Assembly: GCA_963575745.1 (NCBI GenBank)
Contig: CAUYUJ010016491.1
Location: forward strand, 173,552 to 237,551
Reading direction: 5' to 3'
From: Prorocentrum cordatum
Lineage: Eukaryota > Sar > Dinophyceae > Prorocentrales > Prorocentraceae
Length of the DNA stretch: 64,000 nucleotides
In this document: positions 30,981 through 40,493 of the stretch, piece after piece
Layout: each line of letters opens with the position of its first letter
Position numbering within the stretch: position 1 is the first letter of the stretch
Position numbers and translations under genes: made by a program
Notes under the pieces: model-generated
What the model saw: only the letters and a program-made list of their open reading frames with translations
What the model was told of the DNA's origin: nothing
Database searches by the model: none

Positions 30981-31211
30981 ATGGATCCTTGCTTCCGCGT
31001 AGCTCCGCCGATGCTGTTGACCACAAGTACTCGTTGCAAGCCAATGGCCTCAGATCCCGAGAAGCACGTGCAAGGGTGAGTTCAAAGCTTTTCGAGCACA
31101 TCTCCCCACGACGCTCGGCAGCTGCAGGACAGAGAGAACGGGACGCAGCCCCATGGCAGCATCCGAAGCCGTAAAAACATCAGCCACGACAGCAAGAAGA
31201 GGAAGAGGAGA

Positions 31212-31345
31212 AGAGTGATGATGATGATGATGATGATGAGGAGGAGGAGGAGGAGGAGGAGGAGGAGGAAGAGGGAGGTGGAGGAGGAGGACGAGAAGGA
31301 GGAGGAGGAGGAGGAGGAAGATGAGGAGGAGGAGGAGGGGAGGCT
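31212..31345. repeat. GAT then GGA microsatellite
   Basis: (GAT)n turns into (GGA)n with AGA interruptions. Confidence 0.9.
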
Positions 31346-31411
31346 GATCGCTCTGGCGCGCACTGCTTCTAACAAGCTGTGCTTACATATAGCTAAGCTG
31401 CACACGTGTAG

Positions 31412-32782
31412 CTATGGGCCAGCTGCGCTGACCCCGCCACTAGACGCCAGGGATGAGGCGGCCTTACTGCGCTTCTGCGCATCGATCTTCTGCTTGAGCT
31501 TGATGTTGTACATCTGCATCAAAGGGTTGACCTCGGCGTCGATGACACCCTTGCTGACCCCAACCTCTTTCTGAATGGCGTTGGCCCAGTCCTTGAGCCC
31601 GTCACCGTGCATGGACTTCAGGTTCGCAGGAGAAGAGAAGAGCACCTCATCGTTCATCTTCGAGTAGGTCGAAAGAGTCGCATCAACTGCAAGCTGGAGC
31701 TCCGCCACCATGCCCTGGGCCCAGCCCCAGTCGGAGTCCTTCACCGCGGACTTACTGATGATCTTGGCTGCGATGTTGCACTGCTGCACGAACTGCTTCG
31801 CGTCGCTCAACGCCTTGTTGAGCGCGATGTCTGCCTCGGCGGCCTTCTTGGGCTTCTTCTGGGGTGGCTCGGGCTCGCCACCATCCTCTGACTTGATTGG
31901 CGGCTCTGTGACTCCGACTTGAGAGGCAGAGTCTTCAGGGCGAACTTCAGACACCCCCGAGCACCCCGAGGTCACACCCGCCGCCGAGCTCACGTCGGAG
32001 GTAGGCTTGTCGATGCTCTTATGGTTCTTGATGTTCCCGAAGGCGGCGGCAAGCGCGATCTGATTCTTGGACTTCTCCTCCTTGATGGCCAAGGGAGGCG
32101 TGACTGCAACCGCCTTGGGGGCGTCCGCTGCTGCCGGCTGGACTGCGGCGGCAGCGGCTTGAATCGGCACAGCGGGAGTCACGCTTGGCGCCGTCTCTGC
32201 TGACGTAGCGGCCACCGCCAGCGAAGAGCACACGCTGCTCACCGAAGATGCGGCCTCACCACGCAATCTAGCTTCCACTTTTTTCCTTTCCGCCTCAAGG
32301 ATCCCGTCGTCAGGCTTGGAGAGGCCCTGCGCCTGCGCCTGCATCAAGACGCTCTGGAGCTCCTCCTCTGGAATGTCCGCCTCTCCTTGGATCTCGAGAG
32401 ACCTGGTTCGGTCGAAGCCCTCGTCCAAGTACCGCTGGCGGTGCAAGTGCTCGAGCCTCTCTGTATCCTCGTTGTACGCCACGAAGGGGTAGCCCTTCGC
32501 GAGGGCCTTCTTGATGATGTTATCCGTGGCCACCTCCCCCTCCGCGTCGTGGCCCTCCTCCTCGAGGATCTTGGCGCGCGGGCGATAGAAGCCCCGCTTG
32601 CCCTGACTGATGCGCTCCTGCTGAGTGTTTTTCTTGGTGGCCGACGCGTTCTTGACGCGAGCTTCCGCCCATTGCGCTCGAAATTGCAGCTGGGCGATGT
32701 TGCCCTTGCACTTCTGATAGTCTGCCCACTCCTGCTCAGAACACTTGCGCCTGAACGTCATGTAGCTGGCTGCAGACGACAT
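31412..32782 (-). CDS. Unrecognised 456-residue protein, probably host or element gene
   Basis: A long minus-strand frame with strong coding character: varied composition, G/C-rich third positions and no dependence on repeats. The conservative start is the ATG at 32782. The frame stays coding-like for about 48 nt further upstream (LPYEREHAQQTCS), so an upstream exon joined near 32830 (acceptor GCTAG) is possible. The N-terminal third is charged (FRRKCSEQEWADYQKCKGNI, then RQRYLDEGFDRTRSLEIQGE), the middle is an Ala/Val/Pro linker, then a basic patch (PPQKKPKKA), and the C-terminal third is helical (IALNKALSDAKQFVQQCNIA). I do not recognise the family. It follows the six-exon gene on the same strand. 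Confidence 0.6.
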   Translation of the reverse strand: MSSAASYMTFRRKCSEQEWADYQKCKGNIAQLQFRAQWAEARVKNASATKKNTQQERISQGKRGFYRPRAKILEEEGHDAEGEVATDNIIKKALAKGYPFVAYNEDTERLEHLHRQRYLDEGFDRTRSLEIQGEADIPEEELQSVLMQAQAQGLSKPDDGILEAERKKVEARLRGEAASSVSSVCSSLAVAATSAETAPSVTPAVPIQAAAAAVQPAAADAPKAVAVTPPLAIKEEKSKNQIALAAAFGNIKNHKSIDKPTSDVSSAAGVTSGCSGVSEVRPEDSASQVGVTEPPIKSEDGGEPEPPQKKPKKAAEADIALNKALSDAKQFVQQCNIAAKIISKSAVKDSDWGWAQGMVAELQLAVDATLSTYSKMNDEVLFSSPANLKSMHGDGLKDWANAIQKEVGVSKGVIDAEVNPLMQMYNIKLKQKIDAQKRSKAASSLASSGGVSAAGP

Positions 32783-33059
32783 CGAGCAAGTCTGTTGCGC
32801 GTGCTCGCGCTCGTAAGGCAGGCCAGCTAGCGTTGCAGAGAAGCAACTGCGCCAAAACGGCTTCACCACGGAGGAGGGGGGGAAGGACGGATGGGAAGAG
32901 GACGGACGTCTCACGGGGGGTCTGCGCTTCAGGGGGGGCGCGGCGAGGCATGGGGGGCTCTGAGAAATCGTGGGGGAGGGCGGGAGGTTCGCGGGGGGTC
33001 GTGGAGGGAGCGCGGGGTGGCTCTGAGATCTCACCAGCCCGCCGTCTTCGAAACCATCT

Positions 33060-33178
33060 CACGCCACAACGGTAAAGCACAACAAAAGTTTAACAAAAGT
33101 TAAACAAAAGTTTAACAAAAGTTTAACAGTGTTAATCTTTTGTTAGACTTTTGTTGTACTTTTGTTGTACTTTGGGGG
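33060..33178. repeat. AACAAAAGTTT repeats forming a hairpin
   Basis: Four CAAAAGTTTAA units are followed by inverse units (TTTTGTTAGACTTTTGTTGT), giving an AT-rich stem of about 50 bp. Confidence 0.7.
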
Positions 33179-33239
33179 GGGCGCCCCCTACCCCTCGCCA
33201 CGTGGGAACCCCCGTCCCCTCTGTTCACCTTTGGGGGGT

Positions 33240-33480
33240 CACCCCAACCCCTCCATCTCTCTCCCTCCCGCCCTCCTCTCCTTCCCGTCTCCCTTCCTTC
33301 CTCCCACCCTCCCCTCATGTCCTCTCCCGTCCTCTCATCTCCTCTCTCCTCTCCTCCCCTCTGTGATCTCCTCACCTCTCTTCGCATCTCCGCTCCCCTC
33401 CCCTCGTCTCCTCTCATCTCCCCTCCTCTCCTCTCCTCCATTCCCTCCTCATCCTGCTCATCCTCGTCGTCGTTCTCCCT
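33240..33480. repeat. Pyrimidine-rich CCTCTC tract
   Basis: Degenerate CTCC/CTCT run on the plus strand. Confidence 0.75.
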
Positions 33481-33756
33481 CTCGTCCTCCCGTCCCCATC
33501 TCTCGGGACAGACGTCAGAACACTGACCAGCTCGGTTCCAACGGTGCCAGCGCAACTGTGAGTCTGACCTGTTTTCTAGTTCGCTGCGACAACCCCTGCA
33601 GTTACCACGCCCGTGGCCCAGCGAAGCACAGTCGGGCATCAGCCCTGTTCCCACCCTCGTGCAACGTGTCAGGACTCTACCCGACAATATTAAAACATGC
33701 TCGTGCGTTGAGGCCAGCTTTCCGCACAGCGCGGAGCGAGGGGGGGAGGGGGGGGA

Positions 33757-33957
33757 GCAGATCCGCTGTACTTAAGGGCCCCTTAAGTGCAGCGGGCTGT
33801 CTAGGCCTCCGGGAGCCCCCCCCGAAGGAGGAGCAGATCCGCTGCACTTAAGGGCCCCTTAAGTGCAGCGGGCTGTCTTGGCCTCCGGGAGCCCCCCCGA
33901 CGGAGGAGCAGATCCGCTGCACTTAAGGGCCCCTTAAGTGCAGCGGGCTGTCTTGGC
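33757..33957 (+). repeat. Three tandem copies of a palindromic 75-bp unit
   Basis: GATCCGCTGCACTTAAGGGC followed by CCCTTAAGTGCAGCGGGCTG starts near 33760, 33836 and 33911. Each unit contains a near-perfect 16-bp-arm palindrome centred on GGGCCCC; the first differs by one base (TGTAC). Confidence 0.85.
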
Positions 33958-34056
33958 GGGAGGGATGAGGTGGAGAAGGAGGGCGGGCTGGTGGGCACGA
34001 TTAACTGTGCGCCCTCTACGCTTGCCTGGCCTCGCACCCCAAGGCCCCAAGTTGGC

Positions 34057-37000
34057 CTACTGAGGCGGCTGGGTCGCTCGCAGCCGCAAGGCCTCGATCT
34101 GGCCCGCAAACTCAGTCGAGATCACGGTGTCCCTGAGATCCTTGATCTCGCTCTTCTCAGGTAGAACCTGGGCTGCGTCCCATCCGTTTGCCCTCACCTC
34201 CCCCCCCCTCCCCCGCGGGCTCAACAGGGGGATCGCCACCCCGCACCAAGGGCCCACGAGGGCCAGCTGAAAACCGATCAATCGAATCGAATCGAATCGA
34301 ATCGAATCACTCGAATCGAATCGAGTCGAATCGGACCGAATCAATCGAATCGAGTCGAATCAATCGAATCGAGTCGAGACGTGGCCTGACACGGGCGGAG
34401 GGAGGAGGGAATAGGGGAGAAGGAGGGGGAGACGGAAAGGACGAGTGAAGGATGAAGGCGGGAGGGAAGTCGGCAGAGGCTCTGGACATTTCCCCCCTCT
34501 AAAATATCTTCCAGTTGTTTTCTTGGGGGTCCCAGAAGGAGGATGCGGAGGAGACTGAACATGAATGTGATTTTGGCTCCCATGACTTGCATAGCCGTGA
34601 GGCGCGTGGCGACCTCCTTGGCGATGTCGAAGGCCGTCGTCAAGCACTTGTAGGTGACGGACTCGCTCACCATTGTGAGCTGCTGCTTGGTCTCCACGTT
34701 GTTGATCCGCACCAAGTCGTAACTGCCCTTCTGCCGCTCCGCGCGCACCTCGATAGCATCGGAGACCTTGATGCTCACGTACACGCGCCCCTCCTTGTAG
34801 CCCTCGTCCTGGCATTTGGACTTCGAAGAACCTGACGGGCTGTCCCCATCGGTTCCGTCACCTGGAGGAGCTGCTGCAACTGGCGGTTCCGCCGTCTGCT
34901 TCTTCTTTTTCGGCTGGGGCTCCGCGTCAGGTTTGGCTGCACGTTTCTTGGCTTGCCCCTTGGCTTTCCCCTTCGCTTTGGGCTTGCATTTGGGCTTACC
35001 TTTGGGCTTAGCTTTGGGCTTGGCCTTGGCGACAGGGCCGCTGTGACCCTCTGCGCTGTCAGGAGTACCCGTCTCGTCAGTGCCGTTCTCGATGGACTCC
35101 GCATCATCCGTTCGCCACTTGCCCAGATCCGTGTCCTCGCCCCTCGGCTCCTCAGCAGGACTCTCGACCTGCTGCACGTTCTCGCCCTTCGACTCGCCAG
35201 CAAGACTTTCAACCTGCTGCACGTTCTCGCACTTTTGCTCGTCAGCAGGACCTTTGATGAACCAGCAGAGGTCCTTGAGGTCGACTGTGCAAACGCCCAT
35301 CTCAGGTTTAAGGGGATATGTCACTTGCCACGTGCACTCGAGAGCATCCCAAGTCGCCAGGCAGATCTCGTGAAGTTGCGAGTTGTCCTTGCCTTTGGCG
35401 AAGCATCGGGCATCAGGGTGAACCTTGGGCGCCGCCACGAGGTTCTCGGGTTTCACGGAGAACAGCTCTTTGCCGTCGCCGCGTGCCTTCCACCTCTTCT
35501 TCTCCTCGTTGTACGACAGCAATTGCACGATCGTCCCGTTCCTATCCGCTGACTCATTCAGGCCGCGCAGCTCCGCGAAACGGGAAAACTGAAGCGTGTT
35601 GATCTGCTCCTTGTCGATCATCTTGGGGACCTGGGTGGATGCGCAAACAAGTTGGGGACCCTTGGTGACGTTTGGGGCCATGAGACCTCTCTCATCCTCG
35701 TCCTCCTCGTTATGCTCCTCCTCCTCCTCATCTTCCTCCTCCTCCGACTCCTCTTCCTCCTCCTCCGACTCCGATTCCTCCGACTCCGATTCCGATTCCC
35801 CTCCTCTTGCCTCCTCCTCCGTCCTTCCTCATCCTCCCTCCTCGTCCCTCCTTCTCCTCCTCCTCCTCCCCCTCCTCCCCTGCTCCTCTTCCTCCTCCTC
35901 CTCCTCCTCCATCCTCCTCCTCCTTCTCCTCTTCATCCTCCTTATCCTCCCCACCTTTCTCTCGGTGCCGTCCGCGAAGAGCGCGACCAGCTGACTGCCG
36001 TAGAACGGGGCAACGATGCGCTTCGCCTCCTCGCGCTTCGTAACCACGCCAGCATCTGTGCACAAGGCGCGGTAGCACTTGAACGCGTCCTGGTCGAAGT
36101 GGTAAACCCACGTGTCGTCCACGTCTGCTAGGGGCTCGTACTCGGTGGACGCCGTCGGGCCAAGCACCTCGCCGTCACCGTCGTCCTCGCTTTCGAGCTC
36201 GATCATCGGGACGAACCGCGGAGGCGCTTCCACGAGCTCCACATCGTCATCATCTGGATCGGCATCTCGCGCAGCCTGGGCCTCTGGCGCGCTACCCTCC
36301 AGGACGGCGAAGTCGTCGAAGCTCGCGCCCCACGAGATGGCCGACGTCTTCGGCGGCGTCTCGAAATCAGGCAACGCTGGTGAAGCCGCAGCACTGGCCG
36401 GCGTCCTGACTGCGGGCTGGCATTTACAACAAAAAAAATGAAGAGGAGGGTCAGGAGGAGGAGGAGGAGGATGAGGAGGATGGGGAGGAGGAGCAGGGGA
36501 GACAGAGGGGGGAGTGAGGAAGGGGCAGGGGGGGGGGGAGGTAGGGGGAGGAGGAGCAGTGGCAGTGGCAGTGGTCGGGGTATAGTAGCAGACGTGGATG
36601 TAGACGTGGCTACTACTACGACAACTACCACTACTACGTACTACACCTACTACTGCTATTGATACAGTGGTTGCTACTGCTAGTTCTATCCCTACTGTTG
36701 CTTCTGATGGCGCTACTGTGTTTGCTGATGGTACTAGTACGGTTACTGCTGCTACTGCTACTGACCTACTTCTACTTCTAGTACTATTGCTACTACTACA
36801 GTAACTACTGCTGCTGCTGCCGCTGCTGCTATCCTACTACGTTTGTAGTACATCTACGTTTGCGCTCTAAGATTATTGTCACTACTACCGATGTTGCTTT
36901 TCAGGAACTATTACTCCAACGGGTGATCATATTCCTACTCCTCCTACTCCTACTCCCTGTACTTACTGCTGCTGCTAATACGACTACTACTACTACTACT

Positions 37001-37270
37001 ACGACTACTACTACTACTACTGCTACTGCTACTGCTACTACTGTTACTACTAACACCATGTACTGCTACTGTTACCGATTGGCTATTGCTACTACGACAA
37101 TTACTGCCACAACTAATGCTACTGCTACTATATGGTTATACTGTACTTCTTCTACTGCTACTACCACTGCTACTACCCCTTCGTCTACATATCATCCTTC
37201 TCCTCCTCCTCCTCCAATCCTAATACTACTCCTAATGCTGCTCTTACTTCTGCTGCTGCTACTGCTGCTG

Positions 37271-37320
<50 letters not shown>

Positions 37321-38380
37321 GCTGCTACGACTACTACGACTACTACGACTACTACTACTCTACCCCTTGAATTTGCTCCCAGTGTCCTCTGCGGCGCTGG
37401 GAGCTCCGACAAGTACGGGTGGGCGTCGGGCGATGCCTTGCGGTACCACGCGCGCCCGACGTGGCGGAGCGCGACGCGGAGGATCTCCGCCTGCTCCTCC
37501 GCCCACTGCTTCTTGAGGGCCTCTGGAGGGATTCCGCTTCCAGTCCCCTCCTTTTTCTCATCGTCATTCTCCTTCACTCCTTCGTCTCCTCCTCCTCCTC
37601 TTCTTCTCCCCCCTCTCCTCCTCCTCCTCTTCCTCCTCCGCCTCCTCCTCCTCCTCCACCTCCTCCTCCCTCTCCTCATGCTTCTCCACCTCGATCCTCC
37701 CCCTCCTCCTCCTCCTCCTCCTCCTCCTTCTCCTCCCCCTCCTCCCCCTTATTCTCACCCTCCCCCTCCCCCATCCTCCCCCATCCTCCCCCTCATCCTC
37801 CCTCATCCTTCTCCTCCTCCTTCTTCTCCTCCTCCTCCTCCTCGTCCTCCTCCTCTCCTCCTCTCGGGCCTTCGTTTTGTACACGCTCGCGTCGAGCACC
37901 AGCTTCTTGTCGAATATGAGGCTCATGATCCCCTCCTTGATGTCGTTGTACCTGTGTTGGGCGATCTCCTCCTCCACCTCCTCCTCCTCCTCCTCTTCCT
38001 CCCTCCTCCTCCTCCTTCTCCTTCTCCTGATCCTTCTCCTCCTCCCTCCCCTCATCTTGCCTCCTCCTCCGCCTCCTCCTTCTCCTCCCCGTCTCCCTCC
38101 TCCTGCTCCTCCTGCTCCTCCTGCTCATCCTCCTGTCTGTCCTGTGTTAGTAAGGTTTCCATAGGGGGGGGGACCTTATCAAGAGGTCGTCCTGCAACTC
38201 TCGAGCAGCCTTCAGGACGGGGGCGAGCTTCGAGAGCTCATCGATGTCCACTGGGTCTTCGAAGCTGGGGCTGTAGGCCAGGGGTTTCGGAGCACCGCCT
38301 TCCCCAACAAGCACAGAAGTCAGGAACGCCACCATCTCACTGAGAGCTCCATTCCAGTTTGCTCCGCGGGTCTTGGCCAT
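34057..38380 (-). CDS. Six-exon gene, unknown function, with SH3-like and basic segments
   Basis: By-eye model, all phases consistent: exons 38175-38380, 37870-37951, 37387-37550, 35955-36405, 34587-35690 and 34057-34197; 2,148 nt, 715 residues, ATG at 38380, TAG at 34057-34059. Donors are GT, GC, GA, GT and GT; all acceptors are AG. Four of the five junctions follow an exon-final AG. Residues 1-70 look helical (NWNGALSEMVAFLTSVLVGE). About 150-300 are acidic then compact (YHFDQDAFKCYRALCTDAGV). About 342-395 read LRGLNESADRNGTIVQLLSY and RWKARGDGKELFSVKPENLV, a pattern I know as a small SH3-like domain of dinoflagellate proteins. About 524-559 is a Lys/Pro tract (KAKPKGKPKCKPKAKGKAKG), perhaps nucleic-acid binding or nuclear targeting. 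The exon 4/5 acceptor and exon 3 GA donor are the least certain. Function unknown. Confidence 0.6.
34198..34586 (-). repeat. Intron 5 (GT-AG), with (GATTC)n and purine-rich repeats
   Basis: Exon 5 ends ATGCAA before GTCATG; exon 6 starts after GGGGAG with GTGAGG. The pentanucleotide (GAATC on plus) run is at 34277-34377. Confidence 0.5.
35691..35954 (-). repeat. Intron 4 (GT-AG), filled with GGA repeats
   Basis: Exon 4 ends AGAAAG before GTGGGG. The acceptor is placed at GATGAG before AGAGG to keep phase 0; an AG four bases downstream would shift the frame. Confidence 0.5.
36406..37386 (-). repeat. Intron 3 (GA-AG), with TAC/TAG and GGA repeats
   Basis: Exon 3 ends CAGAG before GACACT; exon 4 starts after GTCAG with GACG. 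AGGAC is present at both ends. The 981-bp intron is mostly degenerate TAC/GTA trinucleotides (36600-37370). Confidence 0.5.
37551..37869 (-). repeat. Intron 2 (GC-AG), filled with GGA repeats
   Basis: Exon 2 ends ACGAAG before GCCC; exon 3 resumes after AAAAAG at GAGGGG, phase 0. Confidence 0.55.
37952..38174 (-). repeat. Intron 1 (GT-AG), filled with GGA repeats
   Basis: Exon 1 ends ATAAG before GTCC; exon 2 starts after CACAG with GTAC. The shared AGGT makes a short direct repeat at both ends. Joining completes an Arg codon (AG+G). Confidence 0.65.
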
Positions 38381-38830
38381 TTTCCCTGAGAAAGAGGATC
38401 CAAGCCGAAACGCTGAGGGTGACCGAGGGCACTGGCTTTAGCCACAGCGCGGACGCGTGATCGGTAAGGACGCTAACCCTTGGGGCGACCAAGTGAATTT
38501 CCAGCAGGGCTGCCAACGGGACTTCCCAAGGATATGCCGAGGACGCAAGAATGCAAGGGCTCTCAAAATACACGGGGCAACACGCATATCATCACAAGTG
38601 TCCTACGATACCAAGGTAGCAGGAGGATTGGGGTATAAGGGGCGGGTGAGCAAATCAGCGCAACACGGGGTCCCCAAGGATACGCCGAGGATGCAACGCA
38701 ATGGGCTCTCAAAATCTCTCAAAGGCTCGATTTCCAATTTCGATTTTTGCATCCCTGGTCCGAAAAGAGGAGGTAGCAGGAGGATTGGGGCATAAGGGGC
38801 GGCTGAGCTTAGGATGAGGATGAGGAGGAG
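38381..38830. repeat. Upstream region with two direct copies of a 155-bp segment
   Basis: CCAAGGATATGCCGAGGACG / CCAAGGATACGCCGAGGATG, GGGCTCTCAAAAT and GTAGCAGGAGGATTGGGG recur at about 38524-38650 and 38671-38805. It lies upstream of the six-exon gene. Confidence 0.65.
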
Positions 38831-38849
38831 GGGGAGGAGGAGGAGGATG

Positions 38850-38945
38850 AGGTTTTTATATAATATATATAATATATAACATATGTATGATATATATGTA
38901 TAAATATATCACATTTATATATATATATATGTATAATAATAATGC
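38850..38945. repeat. AT-rich tract
   Basis: TATATAATATATAATATATA-type sequence, the most AT-rich part of the window. Confidence 0.85.
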
Positions 38946-38984
38946 TCAAGCGCTCAAAATCACACCCAAAAAAAAAACAACGCA

Positions 38985-39055
38985 AAATCTAAAATTCAGT
39001 GAAAAACCTAAAATTTAGGTTTCTTTTTGAGAAACCTAAATTTTATATCTTCGCG
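38985..39055. repeat. CCTAAATTTTAG hairpin
   Basis: AAACCTAAAATTTAGGTTTC then GAGAAACCTAAATTTTATAT gives nested inverted repeats like those at 27415-27515. Confidence 0.65.
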
Positions 39056-39059
39056 CAAA

Positions 39060-40270
39060 GATAGGTCTCGACACTGGATTCTGGTGTTCGTGAAGCTCTG
39101 GGTGGTGACCCTTGCAAATAATTTCCCCCCTGCTGCATCTGGACTACCTGCCCAACCCAACCCGAAGACCCGAATCTCGCCCGCATTTCGGGTTGGGGGG
39201 GGCGCACGGGCTTCATGCGTGTTTTTGTCCATACTCCCCGACCCCCCCCCCAGCGGAAGTAGAGTGCAGCTTGGGGCCATCGGGCTGGGCCGGGGTGGTT
39301 TGGTGGGTGGTGACATCTTGGTCCTCACCCCTCCTCTCCCCCCTGGTAGAGAATCGGGCGTTCCGGGGGCGATGCGCGTGCCGCTCGGCTCTGTGCGAAA
39401 AAGCGCACACGCAAACAAGACGCAAGCGATGGAACGGGGTCGTGCACCCGCGGGCATTTGCCGTCGCGCGCGAGGGCTGGCACCTGGTGGTCCTAGCCGA
39501 GGTCGGTGTGGCAGCCTGTCATGCCAGGAGGCACCTGGCAGGCGCTGCTGCGAGCCAGAGCCAACTTCACAGGAGGGGGTGCTGACTGGCAAGGAGGTGC
39601 TCTTCGACATACCGAAATTGCCCTGATATGATATATGAAATGCTCCAGGCTATGAGACCCATCGGCGCACCACTAGCAAACATCAAATCAAGTGTTGGGA
39701 AGGTCAGCGAACCATCAAGCAATATAACATAGCTGGAGCCATGATGACTTTCTCTGTATTTGCAACTCCAACATGGCGGGTGGGTTCAATACACCTGACA
39801 AGGCCTCCTTGCTCACAAACCATTGACCGACGATCGACGACGGCGGCGGACACGACGACGATGACCACGACGATGGCGGGCTAGGTACAGTCGGACTGGA
39901 TTGCGGTGGACATCCGAGAGGACAAGACTCTTCTGAGGGCAACGCCGCACCAGACATGAGAAGACCACGAGGCGCGGCATATCGGGCAGAACGGCACCCT
40001 GGATGTTACACGATCGGCCTACGGATCACACCAAACTGTATGCCGTGGCCAGGAAAAGCGGCAATGACCATCCCTTGGTGGGGTTCGGCAATGGCGCGCG
40101 CTCGGGAACCCAGACGGATGCTCCACGCTGACTGCTGCAGCCCAACCCCTGGTCAACTTTGTTTGTCGGCGCGAGGGGACGGGGGACCCTTTGAGAAACC
40201 CACCTGCCTCGTCTTGGCATGAAAGGAATGGGTTCTGACGAAAACGGTCCTGGATCCCGTGGCCTTCCCC
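39060..40270. other. No gene seen
   Basis: Some open frames on both strands (for example 39956-40222 plus) have varied composition, but I recognise nothing in them. Confidence 0.3.
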
Positions 40271-40277
40271 AGGACAG

Positions 40278-40375
40278 TGGAGGAGGAGGAGGAGGAGGAG
40301 GAGGAGGAGGACGAGGAGGAGGACGAGGAGGAGGGGGAGGAGGAGGGCGAGGAGGGGGAGGAGGACGAAAAATGA
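40278..40375. repeat. GGA microsatellite
   Basis: GGAGGAGGAGGACGAGGA run directly beyond the 3' side of LINE-2. Confidence 0.9.
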
Positions 40376-40493
40376 GGATTGGGAAAAAGGGGAGGAGGAG
40401 GAGCTCTTTCCGAGCTCTTTCGAGCCGCCACGTCGTGGCAACCCGCGCGGCGCTGTCGGCGCGCGCGCGCGGGGGCGCCGCTCTCGGCGCCTC

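Noticed and set aside
33757-33957. CRISPR-like array
   Set aside because: Three contiguous palindromic units without unique spacers; the same applies to 7423-7648.
38395-38430. Weak leader-like match upstream of the six-exon gene
   Set aside because: About 11 of 21 positions by eye, not clearly above chance.
39956-40222. 88-codon plus-strand frame
   Set aside because: Varied composition, but no bias, homology or neighbour supports it.
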